Shown: in pieces, positions 21,901 through 36,900 of the stretch | How the letters are laid out: the number at the start of each line of letters is the position of its first letter | Position numbering within the stretch: position 1 is the stretch's first letter | NCBI GenBank assembly: GCA_036345935.2 | Contig: JADWOT020001308.1 | Span: 1-64,000, forward strand | Direction of reading: 5' to 3' | Length of the DNA stretch: 64,000 bases | Source of the DNA: Taenia hydatigena | Taxonomy: Eukaryota > Platyhelminthes > Cestoda > Cyclophyllidea > Taeniidae | Notes under the pieces: model-generated | What the model was told of the DNA's origin: nothing | The model's database searches: none | What the model saw: the letters and a program-made list of their open reading frames with translations, nothing else | Made by a program: the position numbers and the translations under genes

Positions 21901-24900
21901 AGACTCCACTACTTTAACTTGACAGGATCATAAAGTGTTTACTGGTTGAGAATAATTGAGCCTCTGCTTTTGAGAGGGAGGAGACTGACTGCATAGCTAT
22001 AGGCGCGCTTACCCCAAAATCGCACAAATAGCAGGTAATAATAGTTGTTTGATGTCCTATTGAATTCTCACGCTTAGGTTCAGCTTTCGATCGCATGTTA
22101 CTTGCAGATTGAGTAACTACCCTTATGAACAAGCAATTTGTCCGTGACAAGGGTGTTCATGTGCCGCTTATTGCCAGCCATCAAAGGTCACGGGCTCTAC
22201 TTCATTTGATTATTAGGTCTAAGGAAGGGCTGCATAAATCTTATTTCTTGCCCCAAGTGGAAACTAGATTCGAAAATCAAGTAGAAGAGACAGGAAGAGA
22301 AATAGTGGGTACAAGAAGACACGGGTCTGCTGTAAAGGGAAATTAGCCGCGTAAATCTAGCGGCACCTCTGCAATGTTCGCACTTCTATCTTTCTCTGAA
22401 ACAATATGCTGTTTTTAAAATATTGTGTAGATGAATGATGTGGGCATCGGTTTCTTCCCTTGATCTTAAAAACGGATTTTTTCAATGGCTCTTGCAACTC
22501 TTTTATGAGTAACACATCAGCTGCAGTCTCTAGACAAATTCCACAGTCGTGCTTCAAATTGCTTACAACACCCTCTTAGGAATGATAAAACTTGTTAAAT
22601 CCATTTTTAATGATTCATTAAATAACAGGGTATACGATCTCCTGGCTGCTTGAAGAGATAGTAGCAGAAGTATTGGTGACGATGTCAGCCATTATCGAAA
22701 TGAATGTTAAGGGCGCCGGCCTTGCATCTGTAGTAGAAAGCATGCCTGTCATACTTTCTAGGTGCAGACATATAACGGTTGAATTATATTATCTTCATCT
22801 ACCTCTTTACCCCTATACGAATCGCTTTATTGTGGGCGGAGAACTGAGTAGGGTGAATGCCTCATCTGCGATACCATAAGCATCGATTATTAAGGCCACT
22901 TACTTACAATTGCGCGACCGTTGTCATGACGTTGGAAGCATTTGCAACCAATTTTGAGGCAAGGCCATGGTGGAGGCAATAAACGTCTAGTAGGGGATTC
23001 TCCACCTCTTAAGACTTCAGTGCTCATTACTCCTTCCAAATTAGGGGCATCGTTCGAGCAGGACTTTAGTGAAACTGTGTGGGTAAGAACAAGCAGGAGG
23101 AAGGCAATAGCATTTGAGTAAAACTTGGTTGATTTTATTGCATCTGAAATTGCTAATAGTCCCTGCACACTGTTCTTCAAACCAATTATCCTTATTCCAG
23201 TAAAGTAGGTGTAATAGATGTTAAAAATAAGGTTTGAGAACAGTGCGAACAACTTTTGATTTTACTAGAATTGCTAAAGTGTCTTTTATTATTGATTAAT
23301 GAGACTGCTTCGTGAAAACACTGGGCTTGAATCGAATGATAAGTTGTTGTTTACTAATCATATGCAATCATGTATGCACGAAAAAGGCGAAATTGGTAAG
23401 CATTAACAACTACTTTCCTTCCTACTTCGTTCACAATGTTATTAATTTGTAAGACAGAGGAGCTTGGTCACTTTCTAAACAATGAATCCATCCATGACTC
23501 GCATAAATCCCCGCACTTTAATGAGCGTGAAGGCAAGTGCCAATTAAATGAAGTGCTTGCTCGTCACCCTTGATGGCCTCATTTCTGTGCAAGCCCTTTA
23601 TTGTATAGGAAGCAGCTATCGTTAGCTTATGAAGTGGCCGTTCGTGATAAGCCCGGATCTAATAAAAATAAGCTTCGAAATTGTCTTTTTTAAAGCAATG
23701 GTCATTTTTACCGATTAGCTTCCGCGTGCCTTCTTTTATATATATCGTGAGTACTGGACCATGCATTTCGAACTTATATCACCAGAGATGGTACTAAGAC
23801 CACATCGAAATAACCTTTGTTGTACTCATTTTTACTAACCAGTCAATAACTTATGCCATTGGAGAGTTCTTTGTGCGATGATAAATCGAAAGAAGCGTAA
23901 GGAATCCCACCGCATACCTCTTCCTCCTTCACCCCAACTACTATGCAAATTGGCTGCTGCCTCATTTGCGACACTTTCTTTGGCAATAATGGTAGTAATG
24001 TAATTATTGCTTAAAACTTGTGACCGTTGGTTGAAGGGTCATACTCTGTCTTTAGGGTGCGCTAGTAGATGCACTAGCCGTAACCGTTGAGGTCCTAAAT
24101 GGTCACGCTGCATCAGCATCATCTTATTTTACATGCAAAAGGCAACGCCTATTGCAGTAGTGTGGAGACTTTACTGGAAGCAGACTCATTTCCATCGTAA
24201 GGAGTGTTGTTCACGCCTTCCCACCATTTAATTACCGGTCTGGTTAAATTGCTGTTCACACCTCCGGGCAAGTCACGATCCTCCAGATAACGCGTTGGGC
24301 TAAGGCGCTGATTTCTGCACTTCCTTATTTCAAGCTGATGTGATTTCGCTGCTCAACTGTGGCAACTACACAGGCACGAGACTGTACTAGAAAGTAGACC
24401 AGCATTCACGAGCCTGATAATAGGCTATTAGAAATCGAAGATGAGTCGGAGTTGCCAGTAGAAACTGATTGACTATTAAATTTGGCACATTATTAGTGAT
24501 CCTGAAGTTCGTCTCTGAGTGACAAATGTCAAAATCGATGCGCAGCTCACAGCTTTTGATTACGTCTGCCGTTTAATCTTGCTTCTCTTCCTTTTATAGC
24601 CATAACCAAAAGATAATTTTATTCTGCCGTTTAAACTTGTGCTGATAGATTGCGATAGGAGTAGTCGTCGCAGCGCATACAACAACTTTTAAAATGAAAT
24701 TAGTTTATGAGGTAAAGGAGAAGTGACCACTACTTCAATTTTCAATTCTCACAAAGCGATGCCTCCGCAAGGAGCACCGAAAAGCTCAGAAACGCGTGTA
24801 CACCAAAGAACTTATGTAGCCACCTCCAACTCCTCACTGGACCGTTTGATAAGTTTAGTGTCAAGGCTTGAGCTGAGTCGAAATATTTAATTATAGGGTA

Positions 24901-27900
24901 AATGAAGATGCAGACCATGATGCAGGCCATGCATAAGGAAACGGCTACTTAAGGCCCACTATCATATTTTCTGGGTAAACGCGTGATATAATTAATATTC
25001 TTTATTGAAGGATGTCACTTAAGCAGACTTTGGAGCTTAGAATGAGTAAAGACATAAGAAAGCAATGTCGTAGATAATTGCTTTTATTGTGTTTTTGATG
25101 GAAAAGCAAGTGGATGGGTTTATGTAGAGGTGAGCAGGCACGGTCTGGTACCTCACTTTGCATTTTGTGCGTTGATGGGAAAACTCACTAATAGAGTATC
25201 GTTTCCTATTTTGAATTTCATGCAGCCCTGAGAGCTACCTATTCAGGATCGACAGATATTGTAGAGGATGTTATAAGTTGTAAGCGCTTTAGAATGGAAA
25301 AAGGTGAAAGTACATGTTCCGCAGCACAAAGGCAAGTGTGGATGCTAGGTGATCTATAAAGTTACAAGTGATAACGCGCGTTGCAATTCAATAATCGTTT
25401 GATCATAGCCTCATGTCATGGGCAGATGCGGTCCGAGACCACTCTGCTTGATAAATGGCCACTGATGGCAGATGAGTTGGCTGAAGACAACTCACGTACA
25501 AACTTCCTCGCATTCGACGACTAGTCACAATAAGCAATTAAATATGGCCGAAGTGACGCAGATAACCAGCCTCAACCTTCAGATCCATCTTTAATTGATC
25601 TGTAAATACGTTCGTACTAGCATATATTGGATATCAAGCGGTGCCAAATGGAACCCTTTCCTACCTAGCAAGATGCTAATTTTTTGGTCTGTGTGCCGCG
25701 GTCTACTTAGTTGGAGAATATCAAAGGACCGACTAGTGTCAAAAAGTAAAATGCTGCTGCAAGGACTGTCTTAGTAGGGACGAATTACGCAATACCTTAC
25801 TTTTAATTCGTTTCCTGCCAACTTATGACTAACTGTGCGTTTCGATGTGAGCAAGAGGAGAATGCAAGGCTGTAGCACAAAATTTTGTTTACTTGGATGA
25901 TTGTGAATTCCAAACTAGTGAGAGCTTCCAGAAGATTTTAAATTCAGTAATCTATAAGCATTTATTTAATGCAATAAAGACGAATAAAAATCGTTTTTAG
26001 GATACCAGTTTGAACTTCTGTGCCTACTTTCTCTCATATTGCCGAGAATTTCGTTGCAGGAAGCTGCCATCTTTAAGCCAGCATGGCCGCTTTCGTTCAT
26101 TGCATTCAATTCACCAAACGAGGCAACAGAGAAAACGATCAGCCCTCAGGGAATTAAGACCACAAGCACTTGCGCAATTCGTAGGCATCTCTACCACATG
26201 GTTAGACCGATGGAAGGTACAGATGAATATTCACTTAATTTTTCTGTTAGGCATAGTGATTACTATCCAGTGGTTCTAAAAATCAAACCACTTCAAGGCT
26301 TCCCAGAAATCGCACAAAATCGCAGTGGCATGGAAGATTAAGAATTGTCGCACAGAATTGAAGAGGTCATGCCAGTGTCAAAAACGCAGCCAGCTGACAA
26401 TAACCAATTAATTAATAATTGCAAATTATTAGGGCCAGAATTTTGTGCCTATAGAGTGGTACGGATGTTTGTAGCCTACAGGTGGCGCCTGTCTTGACAT
26501 GCACAGCTATGATTTCCAATGCGACCGCTGCCTCTTAGTCACCTGTCGCGATCGCAACTAAGCACGATCCAATCCACTTTATTGCAAAAAAATGAAAACA
26601 ATCCTGTGGTAAGCATTTAAAGAGAGGGCAATGTGAACCCTTTATTAAGGAAACAATTTTGAGTCACATTGTCTGCAATTTATGATCCCAATGGTCGAGT
26701 AAATTCCTACTAGTTAAAGACCAAATGTTAATTTTCATAAATAAGCTAACGCATTTTTATTCCAAGGCATAATATAACCAGAATAATGCTCTAACATTTG
26801 CCATGATCTTGCCAAGTCAGTGTGTCAAATAGGTTAATGCCACACCTGCTGAGTGCAGTTTATTCGTAAGACATTCGACGTTCATAAATTACACAGCGTA
26901 GTGCAAATGAGTTCGATGCGAATACAGAGAAAACACAAGAGCATAGCCGCAGTCCGTCTTTTAGTTTTTTCTGCAGTCCTCCTAATTTCACGCTTAGCTG
27001 CTTTTTTGGCAGTTATAAGATTTCTCGCGTTATACGTTACAATTTGGACCTGACTGGTAATTAAGGGCATGTTTTCGTAAAGAAAGCTAGAATAGTGCAA
27101 ATGTGTGGAGCTGTGTTACTTTCACTCACTCGGATCCAGAATTGATCAAAAGTTAGCTTGGCAGTTTGATTTACTTAGTAATATCTCGCCTCAGCCCTCG
27201 TAGTAAATTTACAAAAAATTAAGGTTTCGCGAGTGAATTAGTGTTAATTTTTGCACAGGAGATTGATAATGCGTCCAGATAGGACCGGGAGAGTGGTGAG
27301 CGCGATGCCAATGGTGGTGATGATGACAGGGGAGAAAAACCTTTAGCTGTTGGCTCATCTGCAATCATAATTTGGCTGACAAAGTCAGTATTGCATTCGA
27401 GACTGCCGCTCCATAAGTCAAGGACCTATAATAATTTTGGATTTTAATCACATTTGCGTAACGATCATTGTGTGTAAGGAATTATTAAAACAAATGGTTA
27501 AAAGTAGAATCTGCCTCTCAAAGTCACTTTTAACAGGCTGAAACGCACAAATCCCTTTATTAGCTCTATTCTACACTTACTTGACCCTGTTGATTACTTT
27601 CGCGTTCACCTAGCATACACATTATAATGTGTTTTAAAAGGAAAATTCTGGAAACATAACAAATAATTCGTCCAAAATGCTAAAAATTACAAAAGGGCTT
27701 TGGCTACTATTGCGGTGCTGCTTGTGCGACAGTAGTGGCATGAAAATTCGTCGAATCCTTACAAGTCGCTCATTTGACGCATCCCAAATTTTGTTCTATC
27801 TATTGTCTACTAAGGTAAGTAGAGGCGATCTCAGAGCGGCTTTATTTCTGATAAATGCGAACAATCGAAAGCATATGGCCACACTCTTACATTGGTAAAA

Positions 27901-30900
27901 ACTGTCATTTGCCTATTTATTTTCGTATTTATGCCTTTATGTTTTCGTTTTTTTGTTCGCATAAGTTAAAAACTAACTGTGGAATGCTAAGTTTATTTTT
28001 GATGACAACGCATTTCTAAAGACCAGATCGCTGTCAGACTTAAACCGTTCTTTGCCATATCTAGCTCACACTACTATTGACCTCTCCTCGTCTGATTTTC
28101 TCGCACGATTAATGTGCGCAAGGCTGCAGTTGCTATCAAGCAGTCCTTGTAATTCGATTTGCTCATCTTACTGGTGCATCTACCAATTGGATTACTCAAG
28201 CTTTTGGGATTTGTGACTCAAACTCGAAAGCAATGCAGAACATAGTTAATGCCACGCAGTAACAACATTGATTCTATCTCATTTTTGCATGCATCTTTAT
28301 TCGTCAATATGAGTCCCCTCCATTTTGTCGAAAGGCCCGAATAAGTGGTGCATTTTCTCTTGAGCATTTGATAGGGTAAGACAACCTTCATTTTGTGTAC
28401 AATGTTCGCTGTTGTAAGCAGTATAAAAAAATCAAGGCAGGAAAAGCCGTTCCTGCACTGGTTGCGGTTTGCGATCAAACGTATGCTTGTCAGCCTACTG
28501 ACAGAAAAAATTGAGTGCTTAAAAATCAGGGCGAAAGATCGTAAAACCTCTGATGGAGTAGTAGCAAAGTAGAGGATTCGTAAAGAGAGAAGTGTTTTGT
28601 ACCAAATGAAAAGCTTAAATGTCTTAGACTTGAATGGTGACAGGTAGCGTACCTATTTTTGAACCACAATTTTCGTCAACACTTTGAGATCCCTCGGTTA
28701 CATGTGTCGTCATTACTGGCGTATTTGAGTAGCGCCTACTAGGAGTGCACAGTGTAGGCTTAAATGCAACAGACTGCACATTTTTTTCAACCACTTTAAT
28801 TGCGGAATCTTTTTAAATGTGTTCATTCAGCTTTGATTTAAATTGTAACTAGCCTTATTATCGAAACACTGGCTCGAAATAAATTTACTGAGTGGCAGAA
28901 GATTTTACAATAAGCATATGCTGACAAAAAGACAATTTGCTCCTTTCGTATTTTAATTGGTTGTCCTGACCTCTGATGTTGTGCAAGCTGTTAAACTTTG
29001 AGAATTATAAGTCAACTCTTAGCCAGTTCCTACGCAACAATTTTAGGGCAATTTTCTTCAGGTTGTTGAACCGTTTGTAATGAAGTGCAGCCTGAATGAC
29101 ATGCAAATGCGATTGGGCTGATAGAAATGTTTCAGCTAACATAAAACACCTCCTAACTGCTAATCATCAAGAGACTTACTACCTTAACTATGTCCTTATA
29201 AACTCGCATCACCGCTTTCTACTGTTTGCGTCGTGCTTATACCCTAACCATCGCAAGTCCCTTCTCTCGATTCAATTATGACCATTAGGAAGGATTTCTG
29301 CTTGCAGCTTAACTGTCATTTGACTGTGTCGACTCACTCACTAATGCATTGAATTGCCACTTTAGACAGATTTTGACTAGCAAGTAATCAGCACTGGGCG
29401 AGTCAAATCCCAAGCTACTGAAGCCTAATAGCTCAGCATGCCAAGAGAGGTGCCGCAACAAAGCCACAACAGTGCGGTTCCATAATGGAGCTATGATAAA
29501 CGAATACAATCACTTGTACTTAATCCAGTGAGTTTTAAAACAATAAAAACACTATGTCAAAACTCTTAGTCACTGGGAGTTTCGTTGATTAGAAAGAGCA
29601 CCGATGTATACTTTAATCGGCAGCAGTCTCGGACGTCAAACAGATGTGGTCTGGAATGGAGGTTTCAGATATACAGTGTTTGAAGGCGCATGACAAAAGT
29701 GAAAGCAATCATTTGTAGCTATGCATATCTACAAACCTCGGTTTTTAATGCGCAGCAAAGCATCGGCTACACAAGCCAAGGGAAAGGCGTTTGCTTGTTG
29801 CAGCAGCAAAAACCTAAGTGCACAATGATGATCGAACACAGAAATCTAACCTAAGAATTCAGGTAGGAAGCCGTGACTTGTCAATATGTCGTGTGCTATG
29901 TTGAGCTGCGCTGTGCTGTGCTGCGGTTTCAAATATAACCAAGTCCCGATAAGGTGATTGCTTCCGGTCTTATAAGCGACTGATCTTACCAAGAAGCAAA
30001 AGCTAACTCTGCATGGGCGAAGTGAATGCCTTTTGGTTGCTTAGCCTTTAAGGTCAGGATTGTTTAAACAGGATTAGAGGATTACAAAAGGAATCAGTGG
30101 TTTTAAGGCAAGGAGAATCAGCCAATAAGTACTTCCAGGCATTCACACTATTGATGGTCGAAGCACGAGCACCAGAAGTTGAGCAAAACCCAGCCCACAG
30201 GCTGCATCTCAACGAGACACAAACTTTATGCATTATTTACAGGACTTCTTGTTGAGAAGTTAAGAGCCTTAATTCTACAAACATGACTAATAGGCGGAGC
30301 AAGCATCCTACACTTTGGGCCTACCAAATAGCCTGCCGAAAGGAGTAGGCTAGCAGGCGTGATCACACCGAAAATGATAACCCGCATAGCAAGCCAACTC
30401 TCATCATACCAATCAACATCGGGCTAAGAACTAGGCTTTGTAATTTCTACGATGCCCAGGCGTTCCTGATAACTGCGTCTGAGGCATTTGGTTGGAACCA
30501 TTGTTACCAAAAATTTTATAGTAATACACTGCGATCCCTAAAGTATTCGTTGTATTCCAGGAGGATAGTTGAAATTTCCCCATTCAAATAGCATCTAAGC
30601 TGATGCATCCGGGTCCACCTTCTTCCTCTTCACGATTTTCGCTTCTGTTGGCATGGGTTGACCCCGTACATCTGAACAACCGAACTCAGGTCAGCCTTTT
30701 GAAATGGCATACATACACGACTGTTCACTCCCAGTCTAACTGTGTCTAGGTACCAGTGGCTTTTAGTTGGGTGAGAAATGAGGTCGAGACAATTAGAATT
30801 GTCAACGTTGGTGTCCAAAATCCGCAATTGCAATTAAGGGCCGAAGCAGTAGCTCATGCTTAACATGGGTTCCTTAGAATTACATAGACAAGATTGCCCC

Positions 30901-33900
30901 GCAGGCACCGATTTGTTACCAGAATTGACCGGTGGAATGATAGTCCACTATGATGCAAAAATGGCATCATCTAGCACGCCTTAGCTGCACTTTAATGTAG
31001 TTTTACGTGAATTCACACACAAAGGCATTTCTTCGAGCCTTATTTTACTCTCCCGCGAATTTGTCATCACGAGATGGATTAATTTAACCTGAAACTTATT
31101 TGCCCAGCACATTTCCCAGTTGCTTCAATAGTTTGACTTTACGTTAAAAGGGGGCATGGAATGTGTGCCGACGAGGAGGGATGTAGTCAACATGAGTGGG
31201 GAATTAAGCCTCAACGACATGTATGTGCCTGCGCGCCTACGATACATGGAACAATTCGGCTAATAATTCTTCGCCCTATCGAGTTTCTCCTTCCATGGCT
31301 GCTAATCAAAGAGTTGAACATCTGAACCATGGTGGATTGGAACCAAATCGGTTTCCCAAATAAAAGTTGCATTTTTGATTCAAACAAGATAACGTGTAAT
31401 AATTGTCTCTGATAAGATTCAAAGTAAATCTATGGCGATGCAATACAAATTTGACTGAATGTCCATGGAAGAGTCGCAAACAGTAAAAGTGGATTGGCTT
31501 TAGTGGAAGATATAGAGTAATTTTGTCTCTTATGCTAGACTGATTCGCAGACAGAGATACCACAAGACCGCCCTGCCTGAGTGACGGAGACGAACAACGT
31601 GTCTGAAAGTTGGGTGGGTGCGTGCGTGCGTGATAGCAGAGTGGTCAATGAGAGGTGGCGGAGGCGCAGCGCTCTATAGCCTCACGCATCAGGTTGACCT
31701 TAACCCCGTATTGATCACTAACACAACACACATCTCCGCGATATCGACCGAACCTAAGGAATTGTGCAAAGGTGCTGAGACCCACAATTTTTTAGAATGT
31801 TGCCACGATTATGGCAACGCCTTGTTAATAAAACAAAGCTAAGCATTTTAATGGTGCAAGCATTCCAAAAGCTTTCATGCCATCAAGCATGCTGAGAGTC
31901 TGAAAATTCACAGTGAAGCATCCATAATTCAAGATTATTCGATGCCGAGTGTGGTTTGCCATTATCACATGCCCAGTTATTGGCCTCCATGCCTGCACGC
32001 CGATCTCTACCGTAACGTTTCCTTGAACCTCCTCTACCAGTATAGACCTGATCACCGACTTTTCACATTGCTACATATTTCTGAATGGTTTTGATCGTAC
32101 ACCGTGCACACTTTGTCAAAAATTTGGTGGCCTTTAGCAATTGTCCTACCTCATGCATTTTAAGAAGGCGGCTGTGCATAATTGAAATTAACGAGTGTTA
32201 CCTCTATAAAGTGCTCTACTTTCTAGAGGGTAAGGTTGCGTCCTAAAGAATTAACTTTGAAATGTGAGCAAATTTTTTCCAGATCCCAAGTTCTGAACCC
32301 CGTGTGAGACAAGGAGGAAACTTATACAACATCCAATTTCAACTTTTGTTTAAAACGCGCCTTACAGCTAACAATTTTGTCTGCTATGCGAGAATCAACG
32401 GACTGACTTCCTTTCGCTTAGCGATCCCTCAGAACATTACGATTAGAGCATGAGCTGACCTTCCAGACTAATTAAAGTGTGTCAATTTTAAACAGATGTA
32501 AGGATATCTGTGGTTTTACGGGGTGGCAACCGCAGCGAAGCAGAGGACATATGGGTGCTAATTCGAGTTGGCCTGCAAGTAGAGAAGTGGCTTTGTTTCC
32601 TAAAGTACAGCCAACTTTGCAGACGATTTTGGATGAGACAAGTGTAGAATACGGGCAGTTGGATGGTTATTGGTTGATGGTCAGTGAGATTTCTCCCTGG
32701 AGTGCACGAAGTCTGTAAATTGTGCCTTAATGTAATGGCTATGCAGAATAAGCGGCTGTGATTAGCAGACCAGGTGTGGTCTGTTTTACAATCCTACCAA
32801 CTTGTTTCCTTTGTGAATTGCACGTCGTGTGTATTCCCCGCTAGAAAGACAAGTTACCTAGCCTGAAGTTATGTCCCAATCACAATGACTTGTTCGTGAG
32901 TGACTGCATCCATGTATACAGACGATATGGTGGGTGTTGGTGTGATTAACATGACTGAGGAAAAAAAGTGCACGCAAGACTGCCAAACATAGGGACTAGG
33001 CGACAAGTTTACTACTGATAGCTACTGAGTACATTGGCAAACAAACTTTATCTAGTCTCCTCATTTAATTCAGCTACTAAGGTAGCTTGCAGGTCACTAC
33101 TTACTACAAGCTTCCCATTCATCGAATACCGCCAAAAATTTTGTATGCTATTTTGAGATGGCATAGCACCCACAGCTGTACTCCCTAGTTGCGAGAAGAG
33201 GATACTTTGCCCAAACCCATGAACAAACTACTTATCTGGTCGACCAATCTCTTTGTTTCCCTGCGATCCACGTATTGAAAGGGATACGTCACTGTCCTTC
33301 AACGATATCAACGCCATGCATCGAAGCCCACCTATAGCAAGTAGCGAGTTGTCATAATATATTAAAACCAGCCAGATTTCCATTAACTAGGAATAGAAGT
33401 ATTACCTTTGTCATAGTTTTTCTATGGCGATAGCTAAACAAGACTAAAAAAAATTAAAAATGCCGTCAATTGAGTTAGCATTGATAATGCATCCAATAAA
33501 GCTCTTTTTCTTTTTTTATTTCAAACTTAGCAGTACTGACTCTTCTACTTCAACTTCAACAAACGTATTTCTGCAATTTGGAATCTATTTTGATTTCGCT
33601 ACTTTGTAAACCATTGTAGACCGCATAAACTCAAATACTACCTAATTTAGCGAATTGATTGACAGTAGTTATTCAACCCAAAAATGCTTGTGAAAGTATA
33701 AAGCCAAATTTTGGTTGGCTTTGACAGAGAACCCTTACTAATCTTTTACAGTATTAACAACACTTCGATGTCAAGTTCATCGCTGCAAATTTAGTTCCGT
33801 TTTTTACGAGAAATCCCAACATTACGTCGCCATCAGCTATCCAGCTACCGCTTCTTGTAAAATAGTAAACAGGTCATTAGTAGAATTATTACTTTTGTGC

Positions 33901-36900
33901 AATTCTTCAAATTGCGCTTAAGTGATTTGTCTTCTTCTTCTCGGTATAGCATTACCTGTAAAATTTTGCCATCAGTAAGGGGCAAGTTCAACTTGTACGC
34001 AGGCATGGTATTTAAGTGGAAGCTATTATAGAAGGCGTACGGAATTACAATTCTTGCAGTCAAGTGTGGAACTAAAATCTTCTAGTTATTACTTTAATAG
34101 CTAATTCTTCTAGAGAAATTAAGCAAGGCCAAACAAGTTACAGGAATTAATGTGCTATTCATTTTGCTAGGTGAATCTGAATTCATAATTTTCGACTTCA
34201 TTCCGAAGCTGGCTCATGTTGACTCCCTTCTCCACCCCATTGTGATCCTATATGCAAATATATTGTTCTATCAATTTTTGATGTTCTTCTATTTAGCGGT
34301 GACTACCTTGATCTGCTTAAGGGATCAATTAATGAATGTCTGTCACCACAAGTTTGACAGTGTTACTGCTTTGGCTGCCACTTTGCTGAGGAAGTAAAAA
34401 AAATGGTTAACCTTCTCTTCGTCCTTGTCTTTTGCGCTAACAATTGCCTCACCTCCTTCTCCCTCATAAGTTACTGCTTCCTGATGGGTGCGTAACATTC
34501 ACTGGATCACATTATGCGACTGGTAATAGCTGCTCTTCGTTGTTGCATTTGTCATATGCATGGGTTGCAGCCATCCAATTGGCAAACCTCATTAATCTGG
34601 GTAAGAAGGTTTGCAATTTTCTATCCATTCTTGCAAATATAGCAGGCAGACAGGGCTATGAATGTCCGATTGCGCGGTAATCTAGAGTCGAATACCATGA
34701 TAATTACTTAACGAGAAAAGAAGAAACTGGCTCGTTCCATGTTAGCCGAATTTACTACAGCAATGTCTACCGCTTAAGTGAGCGCTTGCAATGGCTAAGC
34801 TGAACTCTTTTATGAGCGTTGATCACTCTGACTTGTAATTTGTTGCTTGTGCTCTGATTTGCTTTAGAATGCGCAGAAATTTATCGTTGATCGTCTTTAA
34901 ATCCTTAGCGTTAAAAATATCAGGTAGCGTGCACTGTCTAGCTTAGGATAACGAAACGCAGAAGTGTTTCTTTGGTCACTGTTTGCCCTCTGGAAGTGTG
35001 GCACCTTAGGTAAATCAAAAATCAAACGTTGGTCTATTTTTGCATTTAAAAAGACGATATCAACAAAAATCTGATTCGACTTGCAACATAAATCAGGAAC
35101 CCATTTGAGCGTCTGCCTTCGGACAATGCGGCGTCATTTAGGCATTGCTAAAATCACCGTTCGAACGAATGCAGAGTGATGCATATACTCTGCGCCATGT
35201 TGCTAAGTGCACCACATCATATTTTTTACAAGAAAATGTAAATAGCTGTGCCGTAATTTTTATCCCACCAGAATTATGGTGAGAATGCGCCTTGTGCTAT
35301 TTGTGCATAAATAGTTGTGAGAGCCTTTGTAAATTACTATCAATTTGGATATTCAACGTTAAAAATTGATTCGTTTAAGTGATTTTCAATCTCCCAGGTG
35401 CGATGGCCATTGCCACGATTTTGTCATGGCCATATGCACGTAAACGCGATCTGTAATGGACCAGCCGGGCCTTTTTCTCGGGTTACTGCCATATTCCATG
35501 ATGGATCTTGTGCCCCTACCATGTACTTCTAAAAACTGTGAGCGCGTAGACTTTTGTTTACCATTGACTGCTCAGCCTTTAATTTTTCAGTGGCAGCACT
35601 CTAAATTTGACACGCAGAGGCAATATATATTGCAGTAAACTTAAGTGCAACGAAAAGTGGGTTACCGTGCCTAAGCACGTGTTCAGCAGGTGCTTATGTA
35701 GACATTGATATGATTGCGGATTTATAGCTTCAGTGCTGTTTATCTGATGTTTGTACTAATTTTAGAAAAGCAGTAATAATTTTATGCGGTGATATCGGCA
35801 CTCAAATTCGGTTCATCAAATTACATGCACTTTTTATCAAAAGAAACCTCTTGTCAGTTTTTACCAGAAAGACGCAAAATACTCAGAATTTTGTCTCTTC
35901 TGCTCATTTAGTGGTGATTTCGACGTTTTTAGTCAAAAAGTAAGCGTTGCATCCTTTTTCTACTGCACTAGAACTTTTATTACGATAGTTGACAGTACAT
36001 AAAAAGATGGTTACTAAATTAAGACTTTTGTATTAACGAATTTTGAGGTACAAAGCGATATTTACTAAAACATCCCACAGCAGAGCCCGCATTTGCGAAC
36101 CACTGAAATAGGGCGGTAGATATTAAAGTTTTCCATCCTCATTTGGAAGGACATGTGGTGGTTCACCAGTGAAATAACCTTTCGATCTTTTTTAACTTCG
36201 ACGCCTTCTGCAAGCATGCTCTTTACGTCACTCCAACTAAATTGTCCACTGATATTTGCACATACTTGAAAATGGTAATGCTTTCCCTCTGCGTGAACCC
36301 CCATTCTGCTCATAATAATGGCTTAAGAGTTGACGCAGATGCTTTCCTTTCCGATCTTGTGTTTGCTACTTTAATCAATATTTTCTTCGTGATGTTCTAT
36401 CAAGCGTAATGAGGAGTGGCGGAATTTAAGGCAGCTTCTTTTTTCCTCGCTGAATCAAAAGCGAAATCGAAACCGAATATTTGCGTTGATTCTCACCACC
36501 ACGCACTATGGTGTTCACACTTGGCCAAAATGAAGAGGCACAGGATCAAACATATTTTGATGCCATGTCTCGAATCGAGTTAATCCTGTTTCTCTAAACA
36601 ATAGTCACGACACCACCATAGACCCTGCAACACCTTTTACTAATCGAGTTCCACACTGGACGACGGGGAAGCATTCAATCATAATGGCGTAAGGCATGCT
36701 CATAAATTCTCTTTAACATCGGTCGCTGCATGCCACTTTACTAATTTGCCATCATATCCCAGTCTTGGTTCATTTTAGCAGTTTGTGCCTTCCTTCTTCA
36801 AAATCTTCTCCTTTTAAATTTAAAGCACGTTTATAGGCTGAAGCATGGAGATAGGATCAAGAATAAATAGCGCTAACGCACGTGGAAGCTTGACTCATGG